Below are positions 59,447-64,000 of a DNA stretch of 64,000 nucleotides, piece by piece. The notes under the pieces are model-generated. The model made no database searches, was not told the DNA's origin, and saw only the letters and a program-made list of their open reading frames with translations. A program made the translations under genes and the position numbers. Location of the stretch: NCBI GenBank assembly GCA_907164885.2, contig OU015490.1, positions 11,151,466-11,215,465 on the forward strand, in the 5' to 3' direction. Position 1 is the stretch's first letter. Each line of letters starts with the position of its first letter. This DNA is from Dolomedes plantarius (taxonomy: Eukaryota > Arthropoda > Arachnida > Araneae > Dolomedidae).

Positions 59447-62280
59447 GGGGGCTCAGGACCTTCGATTTGGTTGAAAAAGCTAAGAAACATGTGCAGTTCG
59501 AACACTCCAAACTTCAGTAAAATTAAAAAAAGAAAGATTGTTTTGATTTTATATTAAAGTAAGACATTATGAGTTATTATGCGCATCAGAAATTAAATTT
59601 AAAACTAGATAATTAAGATAAATTTTTCAATTTAAAAAATGTGAATTTGTTAAAGGGCCAAAAAGTAAAAAGTCACTGAGCGCAGCATTATTTAACAAAA
59701 TATGCATGTAGAAAAAAAATGTTTGTTACAAAATAATTAAAACACACTTACCTTCAGTTTAAAACCAAAATATGGCAATAAAATACTACTAAACATTTTT
59801 TATATGCATAAATTATGAAATGAATAAAATTTGATGAATTTTAATGCATATTTGTAAGTGAAATCCAAAAATTTTCCAAGGAGTTTCTATTTTTTTGGTT
59901 TTAATTTAGAGAATGACTTATAATGAACATGTGGTTAAAATTTCATCAATATTGCTTGCATAGCTTAAGGGTAAGAGTGTGCACAATGTTCAAAATCATC
60001 ATTTTGAGAAAAAGTACTTTAAAGTTTAAAGTTCTGTTTATAACCTACTAACTGGCTCCAAACTTTCTTAAAATGCTCCTGCGGTATAAACATCCCCTTC
60101 TGCTAATAGATGTTTTTCCTCTTCTTTCTTTTTCTTTCTTCTATTAGCTATTCGAGCCTCTAAAGTTGAATTTAGAGCTCGTTTGTTTGCCAATTTAACA
60201 CGTTGTTTATCAGCTTCTTCAGCAGCTGCTATAGCATTTACACCTGGTATAATGCTGAGCTCCTTCATAATGTGTAATGTGGCCTGCTTTCCATAATTAA
60301 ATTGGGAAACAGCAACATTTACTGCAATTTGTACAATTTTTCTAGAAGAGTTTGATGTTTTGGGACAATATGACCAAATTAATGCATTTAAAGATTCATT
60401 CACGTTTTGGGTTTTACCCCCAAGACATTTTTTTAACAAATTTGGATGTGATAAATCTTTAAAAACAGGTTTAATGCATTCCATAACAGTTAAAGGAACT
60501 GGATTTTTATGTTTAAAATCCTTTAGTGTTGCATTAGCAACCGACTTTTGATATGGACACCAGGAGTTGACCCCATCAGGGCAGAAATCGTGCATTATGG
60601 TATCATCATTTGAAGCCTTATGATACCATATGGCCCATATTGCTTTCTGCATGTCTCTGACATTATCAGAATGCTTCCTTATTGCATTACCATAATAGGT
60701 AGTTAATTTGTCTATAAGACCATCTGTTAACCGACCTTTACCACTAAGTGGTTTATTGTCGGATAGTTTTTTACCCTTATATTCAGTTTTCAGTTTTCGC
60801 AGGCGTGCACCCATCCTTTTCTGCACATGGCCCACACACTCAATTTTAGACACTGGGACATTGTAAGAATTATTATTTGTGATGCCTGTAAATGTTTTGC
60901 AGTCTCCATCACCTATATAATTTACATATCTTACTCCATATTGCTCCTCAGAACGAGAAAACATCTCAATCATGCCATTCACTTCCATTAGAGCAGCTGA
61001 ACCTGAATGGTTCTTACTGCAAACTTTTTGGTGTTCAGATTTCCACTGTAATAAATTTTCTCTGGGGATATTTTTGGCAGCTTCGCAACCTTTACAATAT
61101 GAGCTTGAAACATACCGATCAATCACTTTTCCTGTCTCACTGCGAATAACAGTAGTCACTCCAACTCGAGAAGAATGGCCTCTGGTCTTCCTGGTTCCGT
61201 CGCCACTCACTGTTAGATCCGAAGAGCCAGTTAGATTCACTTCTTCTTCAACGGCTTGCTTCATACTTGCTTTTGTAACAGCATGTGTTGCAGCATAAAT
61301 ATGACTAATGATTTTATCATATGACTTTTGCGAGACAGGGATAGGTAAGTCCATAACACCACAAAAAGTTTTTGATGCTTCAAGTCCTTTGCCAATACAC
61401 CTCATGGCAAATGTAAACCTTCTGTTTAAATCAGAGGCCTTTTGGTTTTTCCCTATCATCATAGAGTTTTTGAATGAAGAAATCACTCCACAAACAGAGC
61501 ACAAAACACTCAAATTCACCACAAGCCCATAATCATTTTCCGTAGATATTGTTACTCTATTATGGCAAATAAAGCAACACAGACATTCCTCAAATGCAGA
61601 AAATAATAATCCTTTATCCATTAAAAGGTAGCCTTGAAAATTAGATTTTTCATCATTTTGCAGCGCTCCACCAGTAGACAATTTTTTGGCTGATGCAGAA
61701 AAGTTCTCACCAGTAACTTTAGATTGTTCAGTATACTGGTTCCCAAAATATTGATGACGTCTCCTTTTCTTTGGCCTTTGACCAGATGATCTTTTCACTT
61801 TAGAATTATCGCTCATCATAATGAAGAAATCAAAAGAAAACAGTAAAGTAAAACGATTAAAACGATGTCAAAATCTGTAGCACAGAACAGCTCTAACGTA
61901 CAATGTGAGAGTGAAACACACGAGGGAAATCTACATGTAAACAGTTATAGCGAGTAAAGTTGAGAAATTTTACTCCTTCTTCTGAAAAGTATGAAAAATA
62001 AAAACCACAGAGGAAAGAATAACAAAAAAGAATCATTGACATGGGTAAAAGCAATGACGAAACACTGAAAGGATGACCACCACAAAACGTAAACAAACGA
62101 TGACAGCTGGTTAAATGGGTGTGGCAATCGCATAGCGTCATACAAAAATACTCATAACTCAAGAACTAATAGGAATTTTTTAACGCGGTTTTTTGCAATC
62201 TGTTTAGAAATATTCAGAGATTCATAAAAAGTTAAAAACAAAAAATCGATTTTTTTAAGGATTCAAGGTCCTGAGCCCCC
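59447..62280 (-). mobile_element. complete Kolobok-type DNA transposon, TTAA-flanked
   Basis: The inverted ends match: GGGGGCTCAGGACCTTCGAT on the left and, reversed, GGGGGCTCAGGACCTTGAAT on the right, the first 16 bases identical. TTAA lies at 59443-59446 and 62281-62284. The 2834-bp element carries one uninterrupted 583-aa transposase. Kolobok is the known superfamily joining TTAA duplication with this kind of transposase. piggyBac shares TTAA but has a different protein. All parts needed for movement appear present. Confidence 0.9.
60068..61819 (-). CDS. Kolobok-type transposase (Mutator-like transposase domain), intact
   Basis: 583 residues, ATG at 61819 (a second Met follows directly), TAA at 60068. 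It should cut and rejoin DNA at its own element's ends, acting in the nucleus. The N-terminus is basic (KRSSGQRPKKRRRHQ, residues 10-23), a likely nuclear signal. CxxC pairs at 82/85 and 107/110 suggest a zinc ribbon. The core block VSGDGTRKTRGHSSRVGVTT (from residue 204) holds a conserved Asp (207). SSYCKGCE with His263/Cys267/His271 may form a zinc-binding insert. NYIGDGDCKTF supplies a second Asp (304 or 306), followed by IECVGHVQKRMGARL. NVNESLNALIW gives Glu475. This D-D-E reading is inferred from motif order. The C-terminus is Lys/Glu-rich. This order is the signature of the Pfam Mutator-like domain found in many spider and cnidarian proteins. No stop or frameshift interrupts it. Confidence 0.9.
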   Translation of the reverse strand: MMSDNSKVKRSSGQRPKKRRRHQYFGNQYTEQSKVTGENFSASAKKLSTGGALQNDEKSNFQGYLLMDKGLLFSAFEECLCCFICHNRVTISTENDYGLVVNLSVLCSVCGVISSFKNSMMIGKNQKASDLNRRFTFAMRCIGKGLEASKTFCGVMDLPIPVSQKSYDKIISHIYAATHAVTKASMKQAVEEEVNLTGSSDLTVSGDGTRKTRGHSSRVGVTTVIRSETGKVIDRYVSSSYCKGCEAAKNIPRENLLQWKSEHQKVCSKNHSGSAALMEVNGMIEMFSRSEEQYGVRYVNYIGDGDCKTFTGITNNNSYNVPVSKIECVGHVQKRMGARLRKLKTEYKGKKLSDNKPLSGKGRLTDGLIDKLTTYYGNAIRKHSDNVRDMQKAIWAIWYHKASNDDTIMHDFCPDGVNSWCPYQKSVANATLKDFKHKNPVPLTVMECIKPVFKDLSHPNLLKKCLGGKTQNVNESLNALIWSYCPKTSNSSRKIVQIAVNVAVSQFNYGKQATLHIMKELSIIPGVNAIAAAEEADKQRVKLANKRALNSTLEARIANRRKKKKEEEKHLLAEGDVYTAGAF

Positions 62281-62490
62281 TTAAATACTTGTACCAGAAA
62301 TTCTTTCAATGTGGCTATTGGATGGGGGGAAGGTGCGAACCCTTATTTTATCACCCCTGAGGTTGCTCGGTTAAGAGGTGAGGGGGCACCAGGGGGTAGT
62401 GTTCACTCACCTGCATGGTTTTCCGCAATAAGAAATAGTCAACATATTTCGCGGTATGTTGTGTGAATGTGTAACGACAAGTGTCTGCAA
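62281..62490 (+). repeat. SINE, 3' part, beyond the transposon
   Basis: Continues the SINE from 59446: CCAGAAATTC-like block, CCTGAGGTTGCTCGGTTAAG and GGGGGCACCAGG match the body of the copy at 39567-39890. A tail GTGAATGTGTAACGACAAGT is shared with 35654-35858. Confidence 0.7.
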
Positions 62491-63599
62491 ATTAATAATA
62501 AATTAAACCACTGGGTTTTAATGTTTTTATGACTACGGTATACAATTAAAATGGGCATTAGAATTTAAGAGTGATATTTTAATGCTGGGCAGTACAGCCC
62601 GAAAAAGGCAACACAGCCCGGGAAATCTTTGGAAGTCAGTGTCATCCATCAACTGCCGAAGAGGACAGAGCCCGTAGAAATTAACAGAGATGATTTTGAG
62701 ACGATACACCAATTTTGATGGAAAATCGTGGCCAGTCGCAAAGCGAAATCCAGCAACAAATATACGTATTATGGATATCTTTGAATATTATAACATAAAT
62801 TTTAACAGAATAACATCCGTTCAGTTTGAAACCCATTAAATAAAACCTTTCAAGGGTATTTATGTGTTTCTGACATATCATTTTACATTATTCTGCAGGA
62901 AAAAAAAATGCTAATTACTTGAAACTGATTTATATTTCGAGGAAAATTTTAACAAAATGTTAAAAAGAAATATGGGTCTAGTGTGTCAAACATTAATACT
63001 TTCGATATTTTACACAAATTTTTATAAACGGCTTTGTTTTTTTTCAACATATGTAACATATCTTAAACTTGAAAAAGAAATCTATCACACTATTTAAAAA
63101 TATAAATAGCTCATTCTTTCTTAAACACTAATTTTATCGTTTAGCACTAGAATCCGTCTACCTGATTTGTTTAAACATTTCGTGCATTTTAATGTGAACT
63201 GTCAACATTAAGTGGATTTGGACATTAATAATACCGATGCTGAAAAGTTCTATAACCGTGTAACAATGTTTTTATCTCAACCCGATAAATTATTTTCGAA
63301 ACTTAACAATTTTGTCTTTTTTTTTAAATATACATACATGCCATTAATTACGCAACCGCGAATTTGAACAAAATCATGTCTTTCATACTTTGGGCAGTGA
63401 GTAACATATGAAGCTGATTTATATTTTTGACAATTTTTTTAAGGATTAGGCGTTTTTTCACAGTATATTGAATGATATTCATAGGATAAGAACACATTTG
63501 TTAACACGCTATCAGCGTATTTTTAAATTTAATGATAACGACTGCATTGAAATAGACACCATACGCTTTTCAATTTGAAAAGAGAAATTTAAGAATTAT
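62491..63599. other. AT-rich non-coding stretch
   Basis: No gene or clear repeat is seen. Confidence 0.5.
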
Positions 63600-64000
63600 T
63601 GTTAGGTTATTAGGAAAGATGAGCACCCTCAGCAACGAAAACCAGCGCGCTGTAATGACTTAGCGATCATTTTCCACGGGGGAAATTCAGAGAGAAAGCT
63701 AACGGGCAGACGTCCATTATCAATCTACAGTATTCATCGGTGACAGTCGCTTTGTCACCAAATTGTGGCAGACGCCGCGTCACCCGTTGGACACTTAGGA
63801 GGCTGCCACCTTTTAGAAATCCCCCTGCTTGCAGACAAAGCCAGTCCAGAGGATAATAACCTAGCCATTTACCGAAAGACGCGGAATGGTCTGAAGACGG
63901 TTTCTGAAAGGGTTCAAAGGAAGCACGCTTTCGACCACCCACAGAGATGGACGAGGATATATATTCGCCACCTTGGTGTAAATGGGGGCAGTTGACGATT
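63600..64000. other. GC-richer block at the window edge, unidentified
   Basis: This 400-bp block is clearly richer in GC than its surroundings and holds open frames on both strands (63667-63942 minus, 63765-63995 plus). Neither has a domain I recognise. It could be an exon or promoter of a gene that continues beyond the window, or an LTR piece. Confidence 0.3.

Noticed and set aside
60360..61532. Plus-strand frames of 63-108 codons
   Set aside because: Antisense of the intact 583-aa transposase.

Overview
This window is AT-rich animal nuclear DNA. It has no operons, no ribosome-binding sites and no dense array of genes. Transposon types (Tc1/mariner, pogo/Tigger, hAT, Kolobok-type TTAA elements, Gypsy-like LTR, tRNA-derived SINEs), long (TA)n arrays and the transposase protein styles point to an arthropod, most likely an arachnid such as a spider. 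That host call is inference, because no host marker gene was recognised.

The only long intact reading frame is a 583-aa transposase on the minus strand (60068-61819). It sits in a complete element (59447-62280) with inverted ends and TTAA on both sides, dropped into a SINE. A broken relative lies at 1383-2632; it lacks the catalytic middle and is followed 10 bp after its stop by a Tc1/mariner element. Two smaller elements with similar ends and TTAA flanks (4800-5478 and 12257-12991) look like non-autonomous partners. The second split a Tigger transposase frame, and the host reading frame resumes exactly if the insert and one TTAA are removed. A different TTAA family occurs as two inverted copies at 43422-45290.

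Layout: 1-7.2 kb holds a TA-type repeat, the broken Kolobok copy with nested mariner, a TTAA MITE and a hAT MITE. 8.5-13.4 kb holds a microsatellite, two 0.72-kb direct repeats and the Tigger remnant. 15.5-19.1 kb holds a broken Tc1, a large fold-back and a SINE. 22-26 kb holds LTR-like pieces, a mariner with long inverted ends and a fold-back MITE. 27-34 kb holds a diverged duplication, a deleted mariner, a ~110-bp satellite broken by another mariner, and a hAT with perfect 8-bp target duplication. 34.7-39.9 kb holds mariner and SINE remnants and two open stretches that may be host exons. 40-45.9 kb holds TA-sandwiched repeats, the inverted MITE pair and an LTR with primer-binding site. 49.7-54.6 kb is a hAT nest. 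55-59 kb holds TA-type repeats and a SINE. 59.3-62.5 kb is the intact Kolobok-type element.

Apart from the single intact transposase and perhaps two exon-like stretches, nothing here looks like a working host gene. The window reads as intergenic or intronic DNA built by repeated nested transposition. Most target duplications given below were read directly from the sequence. Divergence, copy number and family names would need database searches.
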